NCBI GenBank assembly: GCA_964574815.1
Contig: CAZNPL010000016.1
Coordinates: 62,001-126,000 of the forward strand
Source of the DNA: CAZNPL01 sp964574815
Lineage (GTDB): Bacteria; Planctomycetota; Phycisphaerae; UBA1845
Direction of reading: 5' to 3'
Length of the DNA: 64,000 bases
A program made the position numbers and the translations under genes. The notes under the pieces were generated by a model, which had not been told where the DNA came from, made no database searches, and worked only from the letters and a program-made list of their open reading frames with translations. This document shows positions 42,284 to 51,120 of the stretch, piece after piece. Position 1 is the first letter of the stretch; each line of letters opens with the position of its first letter.

Positions 42284-43762
42284 TTAGTGCAGGTTCATGG
42301 TCATCAGGAACTCGGCGTTGGTCCGGACCTTGGTCAGCCGGCTGCGGAGCAGCTCGATCGACTCGACCGGATTCATGTCGGACAGGACGCGCCGCAGCCT
42401 GTAGACCAGCTCGAGCTCCTTGGTGTCCAGCAGGAGCTCCTCCTTGCGGGTGCCGCTGGCTGCGATGTCGATTGCCGGCCAGATGCGACGGTCGACCAGG
42501 CGGCGGTCCAGGTGGAGTTCGCTGTTGCCGGTGCCCTTGAACTCCTCGAAGATGACCTCGTCCATCTTGCTGCCGGTGTCGACCAGGGCGGTGCCGATGA
42601 TCGTGAGCGAGCCACCCTCCTCGATGTTTCGGGCGGCGCCGAAGAACCGCTTGGGCTTCTGCAGGGCGTTGGCGTCCACACCACCGGACAGGATCTTGCC
42701 CGAATGCGGAATTTCTGTGTTGTACGCCCGTGCCAGCCGCGTGATCGAGTCGAGCAGAATGACGACGTCGTTGCTGTACTCGACCATACGCCGGGCCTTC
42801 TCGATGACCATCTCTGCCACCTGCACGTGCCGCGAGGCCGGCTCGTCAAACGTCGAGCTGATAACCTCGGCGGAGGTGGAACGCTGCATCTCGGTGACTT
42901 CCTCGGGGCGCTCGTCGATCAGCAGGATGATCACGTAGACGTCCGGGTTATTCGCCGAAATGGCGTTCGCCATCTTCCGCAGCAGCACCGTCTTTCCGGT
43001 GCGCGGCGGCGCCACGATGAGCATGCGCTGGCCCATGCCGATCGGCGTCACGATGTCAACGATCCGCATGTTCAGTTCGTCGGGCGCCGTCTCGAGCATC
43101 ATCCGGCGATCAGGATGCAGCGGGGTGAGATCCTCGAAGTTGGTTTTCTCGGTGACGGCGTCGGGATCCTCGAAGTTGATCGCCTCGACCCGCAGCAGGG
43201 CGAAGTAGCGCTCCGACTCCTTCGGCGGGCGGATCTGCCCCACGACCACCTGTCCGGTACGCAATCCAAAGCGGCGGATCTGCGACGGGCTGATGTAAAT
43301 GTCGTCCGGGCAAGGCATGTAGTTGTACTCGGGAGACCGCAGGAAACCGAAGCCGTCCGGCAGGATCTCGAGCACGCCCTCTCCGTACATCAGGCCGTTC
43401 TGGCGGATGCGCTCCTTGAGGATTTTGAAGATCAGATCCTGCTTCTTCAGGCCGCTGTAGTCGTTGAGCCCCTCGGCCTTGGCGATGTCGTGAAGCTCTG
43501 CGACCGTTTTCTTTTGCAGCTCGCGGATGTGGGTGTCGCCACGCTTGATCTCCTCGTACTTGGCGTGCGTCTCGGCGTCGACGACCGCCGCGATGGAGCC
43601 GCGCGGCTCCTCTGTGCTCGACGACCCGATCAGGTCTGTTCCGAAGTCGTCGTCACCCTGATCGTTCACAAGCACGTCGCTCTTCGGGCCGCTCTTGGCA
43701 TTCTTCGCGTCCGATGTCTTTTTCTTCGGGGACTTGGCCCGTCCGGTACCGGCCTTCGCCAT
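42284..43762 (-). CDS. rho: transcription termination factor Rho
   Basis: 492-residue hexameric RNA helicase that ends transcription. An extra Lys-rich and acidic N-terminal tail of about 70 residues precedes the Rho-N helix bundle (AELHDIAKAEGLNDYSGLKK), the RNA-binding cold-shock-like domain (GVLEILPDGFGFLRSPEYNY) and the ATPase with Walker A APPRTGKT, Walker B region VVILLDSITRLARAYN, Q-loop and the R-loop RNIEEGGSLTIIGTAL. Start ATG at 43762 after GCAGGAGG. The N-terminal extension is common in high-GC bacteria. Downstream-adjacent genes are convergent. Confidence 0.97.
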   Translation of the reverse strand: MAKAGTGRAKSPKKKTSDAKNAKSGPKSDVLVNDQGDDDFGTDLIGSSSTEEPRGSIAAVVDAETHAKYEEIKRGDTHIRELQKKTVAELHDIAKAEGLNDYSGLKKQDLIFKILKERIRQNGLMYGEGVLEILPDGFGFLRSPEYNYMPCPDDIYISPSQIRRFGLRTGQVVVGQIRPPKESERYFALLRVEAINFEDPDAVTEKTNFEDLTPLHPDRRMMLETAPDELNMRIVDIVTPIGMGQRMLIVAPPRTGKTVLLRKMANAISANNPDVYVIILLIDERPEEVTEMQRSTSAEVISSTFDEPASRHVQVAEMVIEKARRMVEYSNDVVILLDSITRLARAYNTEIPHSGKILSGGVDANALQKPKRFFGAARNIEEGGSLTIIGTALVDTGSKMDEVIFEEFKGTGNSELHLDRRLVDRRIWPAIDIAASGTRKEELLLDTKELELVYRLRRVLSDMNPVESIELLRSRLTKVRTNAEFLMTMNLH

Positions 43763-43891
43763 GGGAATTAACCTCCTGCGTGTCTGATGGGGTCAGTGTT
43801 TTTCGTCCGCCGCGAACGAGGCGGCGCGGTATGCATAAGTCCAATCGGTATGTTCTACGTTACCGTATCCTTATCGATAACCCGGTGATTG

Positions 43892-44557
43892 TCAACCGTT
43901 GCACCCGACCGTTGCCTGTCCGTCCCGAGACGCGAGTATGCACTCGAATAAAGGCTTGACCTGCGCGCGCAGCGCTTCGACGGTGGAGTTGTTGACGACT
44001 CTATAATCGGCTGCCCGGGCTTTGCTGTCCAGCGATTTCTGGAGATTTTCCCTCCGAACCATCTCCTGCTCGTCCCAGCCGCGCTGTTCCTTCGCTCGGC
44101 GAACACGCCGCGAGCGGTCGCACTCCGTAAAGATCACAACGTCGCAGATACGATCGAGACCGACTTCGTAGAGCAACGGAGCGTTGACGACGACCGCACG
44201 CACCGCACCGTCCCGCTCATACTGCTCCATCATCTCTCGGCGACGACGCTCGAGCCGTGGATATAAAAACGACTCCATTCGCGAACGCTCTTCGGCGTCC
44301 TCGAAAACGACATCCCCCATGGCGCGCCGATCAATTCCGCCCTCCGGCGCGGAGACTTTGTCGCCCCACCAACGGCGAAAAGTCGCCACGACCTCCGCGT
44401 CGGCCAACTCCTCGTGCACCAATTCGTCGGAGTCGATAATGCCGGCGCCGAGCTCTTCCAGAATTCGGGCAACCGTCGATTTGCCGGACGCAATGCCGCC
44501 GGCCAATCCAATCACCGGCTTCCCGCATGGTCGCCCCGTTCGGCCTGGACCCGTCAT
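43892..44557 (-). CDS. coaE: dephospho-CoA kinase
   Basis: Final step of coenzyme A synthesis: phosphorylates the ribose 3'-OH of dephospho-CoA. P-loop in GLAGGIASGKSTVARILEEL, the CoA-site Asp in GIIDSDELVH, and lid-region residues LLYEVGLDRICDVVIF and the QxxR-type NLQKSLDSKARAADYRVVNN. 221 residues from ATG 44557; a GTG 13 codons upstream is possible, neither having a strong ribosome-binding site. Normal length for the family. Located 130 bp upstream of rho on the same strand. Confidence 0.92.
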   Translation of the reverse strand: MTGPGRTGRPCGKPVIGLAGGIASGKSTVARILEELGAGIIDSDELVHEELADAEVVATFRRWWGDKVSAPEGGIDRRAMGDVVFEDAEERSRMESFLYPRLERRRREMMEQYERDGAVRAVVVNAPLLYEVGLDRICDVVIFTECDRSRRVRRAKEQRGWDEQEMVRRENLQKSLDSKARAADYRVVNNSTVEALRAQVKPLFECILASRDGQATVGCNG

Positions 44558-44596
44558 CGCAGGTTGCTGACGCGCTTGCTTGCCTGACGCGGGCAC

Positions 44597-44947
44597 ACAC
44601 GTGCTGCTTGATCGTCGCGTGTTAACGCCCCATGATCAGCGAATTCGGCTCGCGGTCGTGGATCGTCAATGCCGTGTCGCCAGCCGAAACTCTGCTGGAT
44701 AACCTGCACTCGTGACCGGATGCGCCCCGTCGTCTATCCCAGGAACAATGCCCGATTCATCTGGGCTGTGCGACCCAGACAGGTTGCTCGGACATGGATC
44801 GTCCATAGCTTAGGCAGAGGGTCTTCGGCTGTCAAGCCCCTGCAGCCTCGCAACCCGCCATTTAAGCCATTATATGCGTCGCCGTGCCGGAAGTCTCCAA
44901 CGATGGATTTCGCCTCCCAGGGAGCGTAGGCCCCAGGCCGTCGCGCC
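44597..44947. other. 351-bp intergenic region, nothing recognised
   Basis: Lies between coaE and the VOC gene, both on the minus strand. No open frame with a start signal and family features, no tRNA, and no obvious hairpin terminator. Confidence 0.5.
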
Positions 44948-45382
44948 TCACAGCAGCGGCGTCGGCCAGTATCGCCTCAGAATTACCCGATTTCCAGCGG
45001 GATCGAGCAGGGAAACGTGCCGGTCGGTGTACCGCAGCCCGCGAAACAACTCGTGTGGGTACTTTCGCTCCTCGAGATCCTCCATCACCTCATTGAGGAA
45101 GGGCACCTCGAAGTAGGCCCGGCACGCAATCGGCTCGATGTCGGGGTCTTCGGTGACCTTGATCCGCAACTCCATACGATCAGAACGGAACCGAATCATA
45201 GCTACCCCTGATCCCTCAGAAGCGGGGGCACGGGACGGCTCCGACGCCGCATCGACGGTGCTCAACCCGAGCAGTTCTCCATAGAACCACTCAAGTCCTG
45301 GCTCAATTCCTGGGGGAGCCTCTAAACGCACGTGGCTGACCGCAATAAGCCGGGCTCGTCTGGCTTGCTCGGATCGCTTCAC
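44948..45382 (-). CDS. VOC/glyoxalase-superfamily protein
   Basis: 144 residues. Two beta-alpha-beta-beta-beta units typical of vicinal oxygen chelate proteins: IAVSHVRLEAPPG ... LEWFYGELLGLS in the first, YFEVPFLNEVMEDLEERKY ... RHVSLLDPAGNRVILRRYW in the second. Candidate metal ligands (His near HVRL and the Glu/His of the second unit) are only partly conserved, so a true lyase activity is uncertain. The GTG start overlaps the AmrA stop by 4 bp (GTGA), indicating an operon. Confidence 0.75.
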   Translation of the reverse strand: MKRSEQARRARLIAVSHVRLEAPPGIEPGLEWFYGELLGLSTVDAASEPSRAPASEGSGVAMIRFRSDRMELRIKVTEDPDIEPIACRAYFEVPFLNEVMEDLEERKYPHELFRGLRYTDRHVSLLDPAGNRVILRRYWPTPLL

Positions 45383-45945
45383 AGCTCAGCGGCAAGTCCG
45401 CCGAGCACCTCGGCGGTGAAAAGATAGACTTCGGTGCCCGGCCGGCGCCACGCATCGTCCGGCAGGCCCGCTTTCATCGAACAACATTTACTTAGCAGCT
45501 CCTCAGCAGTCCATCCCGTCTCGGTGGCCACGTGCGGCAGGAAACACCCCGACGCCCCTCCACATCTTATGAGTACACCGTCGGTGCCGACACGAAGCGA
45601 CGCGGGGTCCGACGTCCGCGCCAGCGGCCCCAACACAGAAACCTCAAGCGTCAGCTCGGGCAACTCGCTCAGGGTGACGGGCTGGCTGGCGAACCGCGGA
45701 TCGCGGCAGGCCAATCGAGCTACCCGATCCACTGTCTCGGCCAACGTGCCTTCCGGCGTGAACGTACCCATGCAGCCCCGAAGTCGGCCGCGGCGGCGCA
45801 ACGTCACAAAAGCGCCCGATTGGTCCTCTGCCCGCGTGACGACCGACATGACCGGCGGAACGGTTTCCGCGGGTAGACCAGCAAGTTCGCTCTCAATTGC
45901 AGCCCATGCGACTCGCAATAGACCCTGACGTTGAGCATCGTCCAT
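45379..45945 (-). CDS. amrA: AmmeMemoRadiSam system protein A (AMMECR1 domain)
   Basis: 188 residues with the AMMECR1 fold: FVTLRRRGRLRGCMGTF (the conserved LRGC motif), ACRDPRFASQPVTLSELPEL, LEVSVLGPL and GVLIRCGGASGCFLPHVA. Family partners are a Memo protein (AmrB) and a radical-SAM protein (AmrS); neither is next to it here, the neighbour being a VOC protein. Biological role of the system is poorly defined. The gene diverges from the DUF368 gene with 213 bp between starts. Confidence 0.9.
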   Translation of the reverse strand: MDDAQRQGLLRVAWAAIESELAGLPAETVPPVMSVVTRAEDQSGAFVTLRRRGRLRGCMGTFTPEGTLAETVDRVARLACRDPRFASQPVTLSELPELTLEVSVLGPLARTSDPASLRVGTDGVLIRCGGASGCFLPHVATETGWTAEELLSKCCSMKAGLPDDAWRRPGTEVYLFTAEVLGGLAAEL

Positions 45946-46158
45946 CGCGCCACCTCCTCGAACCGGCGCGCAGCCTCAAGACTTGGCTCCTGCGGCGAGA
46001 TGTCTGCCCTCTATCCCAACCATAGCGGGTTTTTACCGCCGCACAATGGTTTTCCGCACTCCCGGCTCGCACATATGTCCGGACCCGGGTTGTGCAAGTG
46101 CTTCCTGACGGTACTCTACCCGCTCTACACGGCTCGCAGCCGAGCGAGGATGCCGGTA

Positions 46159-47205
46159 ATGAACCCGTCCCGACAACTGCCCAAAGACGCCCGCCCGCCC
46201 ATCCTCAGGAGCCTGATTGCCGGCCTGTTGATGGGGATGGCCAACCTGATCCCCGGCGTGTCGGGCGGAACCATGATCCTGGCGATGGGGCTCTACACCG
46301 AGTTCATCGACAGTGTAGCCGATGTGACCGCTTTCCGATTCCGCCTGCGCAGATTCCTCTTCCTGGGCGTCGTGGCCGTCGGAGCCGCGGGAGCCATCGT
46401 CGGCTTGGCTCCGGTCATCCTGCACCTTCTGTTTCACCACGATTCGGCGATGTACGCTCTCTTCATCGGTTTAACGATCGGCGGGGCTCCGACGCTCTTC
46501 AGGATGCTCAGGCCGGTGAGCGCTGCAGCAGTCATCGGAACTTCGTGCGGTGTGGCCGTGATGGTGGCCATCGTCCTCGCCCGGGACCGTGCCGTGATGC
46601 CGCATAACACGGTGATGGACGTGTTCGCCGGGATGTTGGCGGCCATCACGATGGTCCTGCCCGGGATCAGCGGCTCCTACATGTTGCTGATTATGGGACA
46701 GTACGATCGCGTGCTCGGGGCGGTCGACCTCCGTGATGCACGTATCCTCGTGCCTGTTGCGATCGGCGCCGCGGTCGGCGTCGTTCTGCTGTCCAACGCA
46801 CTCAAGTTTCTGCTTCACCGCTTCCAACGGCCCACGATCGGGTTCCTTCTCGGCATGCTCCTGGGATCGGTTTTGGGCCTCTGGCCGTTCGGGAAGCAGC
46901 CTTCGGTCGATGCCCTTGCCGCCCGCCCCACTCCGCAACTGGTACGCTTTGCCGAGCGAAAGGGCGTCCCGATCGACCCAAGCCTGCCGCGCGATGCACT
47001 CGGCAAGCAAATCCTCGAGCGATGGGACGCTCGCGATCGGAGCGAAGACTATTCAGCGGCCACGGTGTTCACGGCGGCCGCGATGGCAGTTTGCGGCTTT
47101 CTGGCCACGTGGACGCTCTCGAAGCGGGGGTCGCACTCACCGGATTCGAGCACCCGCGAGGTGCAGTTCGGTTCGGAGTTGCCCCCTTCGGTGAAAAATC
47201 CCTAA
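46159..47205 (+). CDS. DUF368 membrane protein (polyprenyl-phosphate translocase family)
   Basis: 348 residues from ATG 46159, preceded by GAGG at 9 nt (an ATG at 46150 has no spacing for a ribosome-binding site). Multi-pass membrane protein with the duplicated DUF368 signature: MGMANLIPGVSGGTMILAMG in the first half and AAITMVLPGISGSYMLLIMG in the second. DUF368 proteins have been linked to recycling of undecaprenyl phosphate across the membrane (PopT). A C-terminal 80-residue soluble piece and a last helix are additional. Upstream of BamD-like and LptE-like genes on the same strand, fitting an envelope-biogenesis cluster. Confidence 0.88.
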   Translation: MNPSRQLPKDARPPILRSLIAGLLMGMANLIPGVSGGTMILAMGLYTEFIDSVADVTAFRFRLRRFLFLGVVAVGAAGAIVGLAPVILHLLFHHDSAMYALFIGLTIGGAPTLFRMLRPVSAAAVIGTSCGVAVMVAIVLARDRAVMPHNTVMDVFAGMLAAITMVLPGISGSYMLLIMGQYDRVLGAVDLRDARILVPVAIGAAVGVVLLSNALKFLLHRFQRPTIGFLLGMLLGSVLGLWPFGKQPSVDALAARPTPQLVRFAERKGVPIDPSLPRDALGKQILERWDARDRSEDYSAATVFTAAAMAVCGFLATWTLSKRGSHSPDSSTREVQFGSELPPSVKNP

Positions 47206-47277
47206 AATGACCGTCCTGCGGATGTGGCCACGGCGCGGCGCGCATCCTGCGACGGCACCGGAGGCTGTAGAGACCAT

Positions 47278-48330
47278 ATGGGACTGCTTGATTCCGTCAT
47301 CTGCTGTAATCTTCCGACTATGGCGGTGCTTGCCGCGATCGGCCTTGGCCAGGCTGTCGCCGATGACACGCCGCCGACCCGCACCCACCAGCTTCGCTTT
47401 GCGCCGGAGCGGTCCGCGTGGATCGAGCTTCCCAGGCCCGAGCCCGGAACGGCTGCCGGTGACCTGGCCACCGCTCGAGCCGCTCTCGCTGACCAGCGCT
47501 ATAAGAAAGTCCGAACGCTCATATCGGCATGGCAGAAAAACTACGGCTCCTCCAGCGAGTTCTTTCCGCAGGCCCTTCTGCTCGATGCCCGAGCCGAGAA
47601 GGGCCTTCGCAACTATTACGACGCCTACCAAGTGCTTGACCGGCTCATCAGCGAATTCCGTGCAACGGACGCTGCAGACGACGCTGTCGTCGAGCTGTTC
47701 AATATCGCGGAGGTCTATCTGAGCGGAGTACGCCGAAAGCTCTGGGGCATGCGCCTTTTGAATGCGTCCGAACTCGCTCTCGACATCCTGGATCGGATCA
47801 CCGCCGAGTTCGCCGGCACCCGACTCGCCGAACTGGCGTTGAAGACGAAGGCCGACTACTTCTTTCAACGAGGAGACTTCGCGCTCGCCGAACTGGAACT
47901 CGCCCGCCTCCTGCAGGAATACCCCGAAAGCCAGTACCACCGCTACGCGCTGAAGCTCAGCGCGGACGCCGCCCTGGCCAGCTTCACGGGAATCCGGTTT
48001 GACGATGCTCCACTCGTGGAGGCCGAGGAACGGTACCGCATGTACGCCCGAGAATACCCCGACGACGCCGCAACCGTCGCGCCGATACTTCAGACCATTC
48101 GTGAACGCCGCGCCGAGAAGGAACTCGATGTCGGCCGGTATTACCGGAAGATCGAGCAACTGAAAGCCGCCGTGTTTTACTTTGAATCCGTGCAGGCTCA
48201 CTGGCCCGACACGGCCGCCGCCGCTCAGGCACTTCAGGCCATCAAAGCAATGGAGGGCCAGGCGGCCTCCGGCGGTGACGCTTCGGAAACGCCAGTGCCG
48301 CCCGAGGACCGGGAGGAGGATGAACCATGA
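47278..48330 (+). CDS. BamD-like TPR protein, outer-membrane assembly
   Basis: 350 residues from ATG 47278 with a signal peptide (LPTMAVLAAIGLGQAVA-DD). Tandem TPR-like helix pairs, e.g. FFPQALLLDARAEKGLRNYY, DAYQVLDRLISEFRATDAAD, LAELELARLLQEYPESQYHR and AEERYRMYAREYPDD, match the BamD/YfiO-type outer-membrane lipoproteins, though no lipobox is apparent. BamD helps BamA fold outer-membrane proteins. Its stop overlaps the next start (ATGA), coupling it to the LptE-like gene. Homology to BamD is by repeat pattern and context; a general TPR scaffold is the alternative. Confidence 0.75.
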   Translation: MGLLDSVICCNLPTMAVLAAIGLGQAVADDTPPTRTHQLRFAPERSAWIELPRPEPGTAAGDLATARAALADQRYKKVRTLISAWQKNYGSSSEFFPQALLLDARAEKGLRNYYDAYQVLDRLISEFRATDAADDAVVELFNIAEVYLSGVRRKLWGMRLLNASELALDILDRITAEFAGTRLAELALKTKADYFFQRGDFALAELELARLLQEYPESQYHRYALKLSADAALASFTGIRFDDAPLVEAEERYRMYAREYPDDAATVAPILQTIRERRAEKELDVGRYYRKIEQLKAAVFYFESVQAHWPDTAAAAQALQAIKAMEGQAASGGDASETPVPPEDREEDEP

Positions 48331-48836
48331 CTGCGTGCCCACACTGTCGGTACTATCGGGCATTCCTCCCGGCCGCGGTATTGTCGATGGCCCTCGGGTG
48401 CGGGTACTCAACCGAAAGGCCGTTTCGCGACGACATTCAGACAATCCACGTGGAAATGCTCCATTCCAAGGAGTTCCGGCGGGAGCTCGAGTTCAAGCTC
48501 ACCGAGGCCCTGGTAAAGCGCATCGAATTGGACACGCCTTACAGAATCGCCCCTCGCGAGCGTGCCGACAGCGTGCTGAGTGGCGAAATCATCGAAGTTC
48601 AGCAGAACATCTTCGGAACCGATTTTGATACAGACCTGCCCCGTGAAAAGGGCGCAACAATCGTTATGAATTGGCGGTGGAAGAACCTCAGAACCGGCGA
48701 GCTCCAGGACGTTCCGCGGCAGCTCTACACAACCTCTTACATCCCTCCAGTGGGCGAGGAGTTCGATACCGCCATGGTTCGGGGCCTGGACGGCATCGCT
48801 GAGCAGGTCGTCGAGGCGATGGAAATAGAGTGGTAG
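48327..48836 (+). CDS. lptE: LptE-like lipoprotein
   Basis: 169 residues with a lipobox (LSMALGCGYSTERPF). The body resembles LptE: RDDIQTIHVEMLHSKEF then RELEFKLTEALVKRIELDTP, RADSVLSGEIIEVQQ. LptE plugs the LptD barrel that delivers lipopolysaccharide to the outer surface. Coupled to the BamD-like gene by a 4-bp overlap. Presence of both supports a diderm envelope. Confidence 0.85.
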   Translation: MTACPHCRYYRAFLPAAVLSMALGCGYSTERPFRDDIQTIHVEMLHSKEFRRELEFKLTEALVKRIELDTPYRIAPRERADSVLSGEIIEVQQNIFGTDFDTDLPREKGATIVMNWRWKNLRTGELQDVPRQLYTTSYIPPVGEEFDTAMVRGLDGIAEQVVEAMEIEW

Positions 48837-48953
48837 TGCATCTATGATTATCTGGACGGCCTTTCAGAGCGAATTTCAGGTGCCGCGCTCGACAAGACCG
48901 GGGGTCGTGCCCCCGGTTCTTCATTACCTACTCGGCGCCCGGAGCCGACCTTA

Positions 48954-50960
48954 ATGCCTGAAGGAGACAATCAAAACCGGGACAAGCAGAACCCTCAGCG
49001 CCCCCCCGTCGAACCGGGACCCAAGATGTCCCGGGGGGTCATGAGCTGGCTCGCGCTGGCGATCCTGGCCATTATGCTTGTCATCCTGCTCAACCACAGC
49101 ATGGAGCAGGGCAAGGAGATGAGCTACAACGACTTCCTGACCGCCGTGGAAAACGGCGACGTCGAGGAGCTCGTCGTCCGCGACCACGTCATTCATGGAA
49201 AACTCAAGGACCTGGAAGGAGTACAGGGAAAGACCTTCGAGGTTGTGGTCAAGAAAGACGTCGTGGACGCGGAGTTCATGTCGTGGGTGATGGAAAACTG
49301 CCCCGACGCCAAGCTCACCTTCGAGCAGGAAAGCGTCTGGGTAGGCCTGTTGGTGGCGTTTCTGCCCTGGCTGCTGATCTTCGCCTTCATCTGGTTCGTG
49401 ATTTTCAGGCAACTACGCAGCGCCGGAGGCGGACCGGGGATGTTCGGCAACTTCGGCAGGTCCCGGCACCGGGTCCCCAGCAAGGAGCACACGACCGTTA
49501 CGTTTGCGGACGTCGCCGGCATCTCCGAGGCCAAAGAGGAAGTCACCGAGATCATCGAGTTTCTCAAGAACCCCAAGAAGTTCCAGCGACTGGGTGGGCG
49601 CATCCCGCGCGGCGTGCTTCTTGTCGGCCAGCCGGGCTGCGGCAAGACCTTGCTCGCCAAGGCCATCGCCGGAGAGGCGGATGTCCCGTTCTTCTCCATC
49701 AGCGGATCCGATTTCGTTGAGATGTTCGTCGGCGTAGGGGCCTCGCGCGTCCGCGACCTGTTCAAACAGGCCAAGGACAACTCCCCATGCATCATCTTCC
49801 TCGACGAAATCGACGCCGTCGGTCGCCGGCGCGGGGCCACCTTCGGCGGTGGTGGCCACGACGAGCGCGAGCAGACGCTCAACGCGATTCTGGTCGAGAT
49901 GGACGGATTCGACACCTCCGACCAGGTGATCGTGATCGCCGCGACCAACCGCGTGGACGTGCTCGATCCTGCATTGATTCGCCCCGGCCGATTCGACCGC
50001 CAGGTGAACGTTCCACTGCCCGACATTCAGGGCCGCTATGAAATCCTGAAGGTGCACGCCCGGAAGATCAAGCTTGGTCCGACCGTGGACCTGCGCCGCC
50101 TGGCGCGCGGTACGCCCATGATCAGCGGCGCCGACCTGGCCGCCATCATTAACGAGGCCGCTCTGATCGCGACCATGGCCAACAAGGATTACGTCGAGCA
50201 AAGCGATCTCGACGAGGCCCGCGACAAGGTCCGCTGGGGCAGGGCGCAGAGGAGCCGCGTTGTCGATGAACGCGATCAGAAGGTGGTGGCGTACCATGAG
50301 GCCGGGCACGCCCTGATCCAGGCGCTCGAGAAGGACGCCGACCCGCTTCACAAGGTCAGCATCATCCCGCGCGGCCCGATGGGCGGGGCGACGTTTTCGC
50401 TGCCCGACCGCGATCGGCTCGTCTACGCCCGCTCGTACCTGATTGCGACGCTCAAGGTAACGCTTGGCGGGCGCATGGCCGAAGAGATTTACTGCGGAGA
50501 GGCGAGCAGCGGCGCCGCTTCCGACATTCAACAGGCCACAGAGATCGCTCGGGCTATGGTGACCCAGTGGGGCATGAACGAGGAGGTCGGTTTCGTCTAC
50601 TACGGCGAGGACCGCGGCGGTATGTTCGAAATCGCCTCGCGCAATTACTCGGACGACACCGCGGCCAAGATCGACGCCGAGGTGAAGAAGATCGTCGATC
50701 AGGCATATCGCGAGACGAAGGACCAGATGCTTCGCTACAAGAAGGAGGGCGAAGCCGTCGCCCAGGCCCTGCTGAAATACGAAACGCTTACCGGGGACGA
50801 GGTGAACGCGCTGATTCGCGGCGAGACGCTCGAGAAGCCGAGCGTCACCGATCTGCTGGATGATGCCATGCCTTCCAAGACGGAGAAAGAACCCGCCGGC
50901 TCGAAGGATTCGGCGCCCGAGGTCGACATGGGCGGCGGCACGCTCCCCCAGCCGGGCTAA
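48954..50960 (+). CDS. ftsH: ATP-dependent zinc metalloprotease FtsH
   Basis: 668 residues. Membrane-anchored AAA+ protease that degrades misfolded and regulatory membrane proteins. Two N-terminal transmembrane helices (about 30-46 and 126-144) flank a periplasmic domain. The AAA module has Walker A GQPGCGKT, Walker B IIFLDEIDAVGRRRG and second region of homology ATNRVDVLDPALIRPGRFDR. The protease has the zinc motif HEAGH (about residue 450) and a third ligand Asp in SSGAASDIQQAT. Walker A Cys replaces the usual Thr/Pro-Gly spacing residue (PGCGKT), a tolerated variant. A perfect palindrome follows the stop. Confidence 0.97.
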   Translation: MPEGDNQNRDKQNPQRPPVEPGPKMSRGVMSWLALAILAIMLVILLNHSMEQGKEMSYNDFLTAVENGDVEELVVRDHVIHGKLKDLEGVQGKTFEVVVKKDVVDAEFMSWVMENCPDAKLTFEQESVWVGLLVAFLPWLLIFAFIWFVIFRQLRSAGGGPGMFGNFGRSRHRVPSKEHTTVTFADVAGISEAKEEVTEIIEFLKNPKKFQRLGGRIPRGVLLVGQPGCGKTLLAKAIAGEADVPFFSISGSDFVEMFVGVGASRVRDLFKQAKDNSPCIIFLDEIDAVGRRRGATFGGGGHDEREQTLNAILVEMDGFDTSDQVIVIAATNRVDVLDPALIRPGRFDRQVNVPLPDIQGRYEILKVHARKIKLGPTVDLRRLARGTPMISGADLAAIINEAALIATMANKDYVEQSDLDEARDKVRWGRAQRSRVVDERDQKVVAYHEAGHALIQALEKDADPLHKVSIIPRGPMGGATFSLPDRDRLVYARSYLIATLKVTLGGRMAEEIYCGEASSGAASDIQQATEIARAMVTQWGMNEEVGFVYYGEDRGGMFEIASRNYSDDTAAKIDAEVKKIVDQAYRETKDQMLRYKKEGEAVAQALLKYETLTGDEVNALIRGETLEKPSVTDLLDDAMPSKTEKEPAGSKDSAPEVDMGGGTLPQPG

Positions 50961-50988
50961 GGTGCGTGCAATTACAATTGCACGCACC
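50961..50988. terminator. 13-bp perfect palindrome after ftsH
   Basis: GGTGCGTGCAATT-ac-AATTGCACGCACC starts on the base after the ftsH stop. It is followed by near-repeats of GCAGGTG. Lacks a T-tract; may be an operator-like palindrome or an mRNA-end hairpin. Confidence 0.55.
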
Positions 50989-51120
50989 TGGAGCAGGTGA
51001 GCAGGTGTGCAGGTGAAAATAGGGCAACGATTTTGCGCGGGGCTCGCCTGCGGTCTGCGGCTAACCTGTCCGACTATCCAGACATTCCCATTCCCATGAT
51101 CCGCTTGGTCTAGACAACCC

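Noticed and set aside
42287..43771. 494-codon plus-strand frame opposite rho
   Set aside because: Exact antisense of rho with Asp/Val/Arg-rich composition and no ribosome-binding site; shadow of codon bias.
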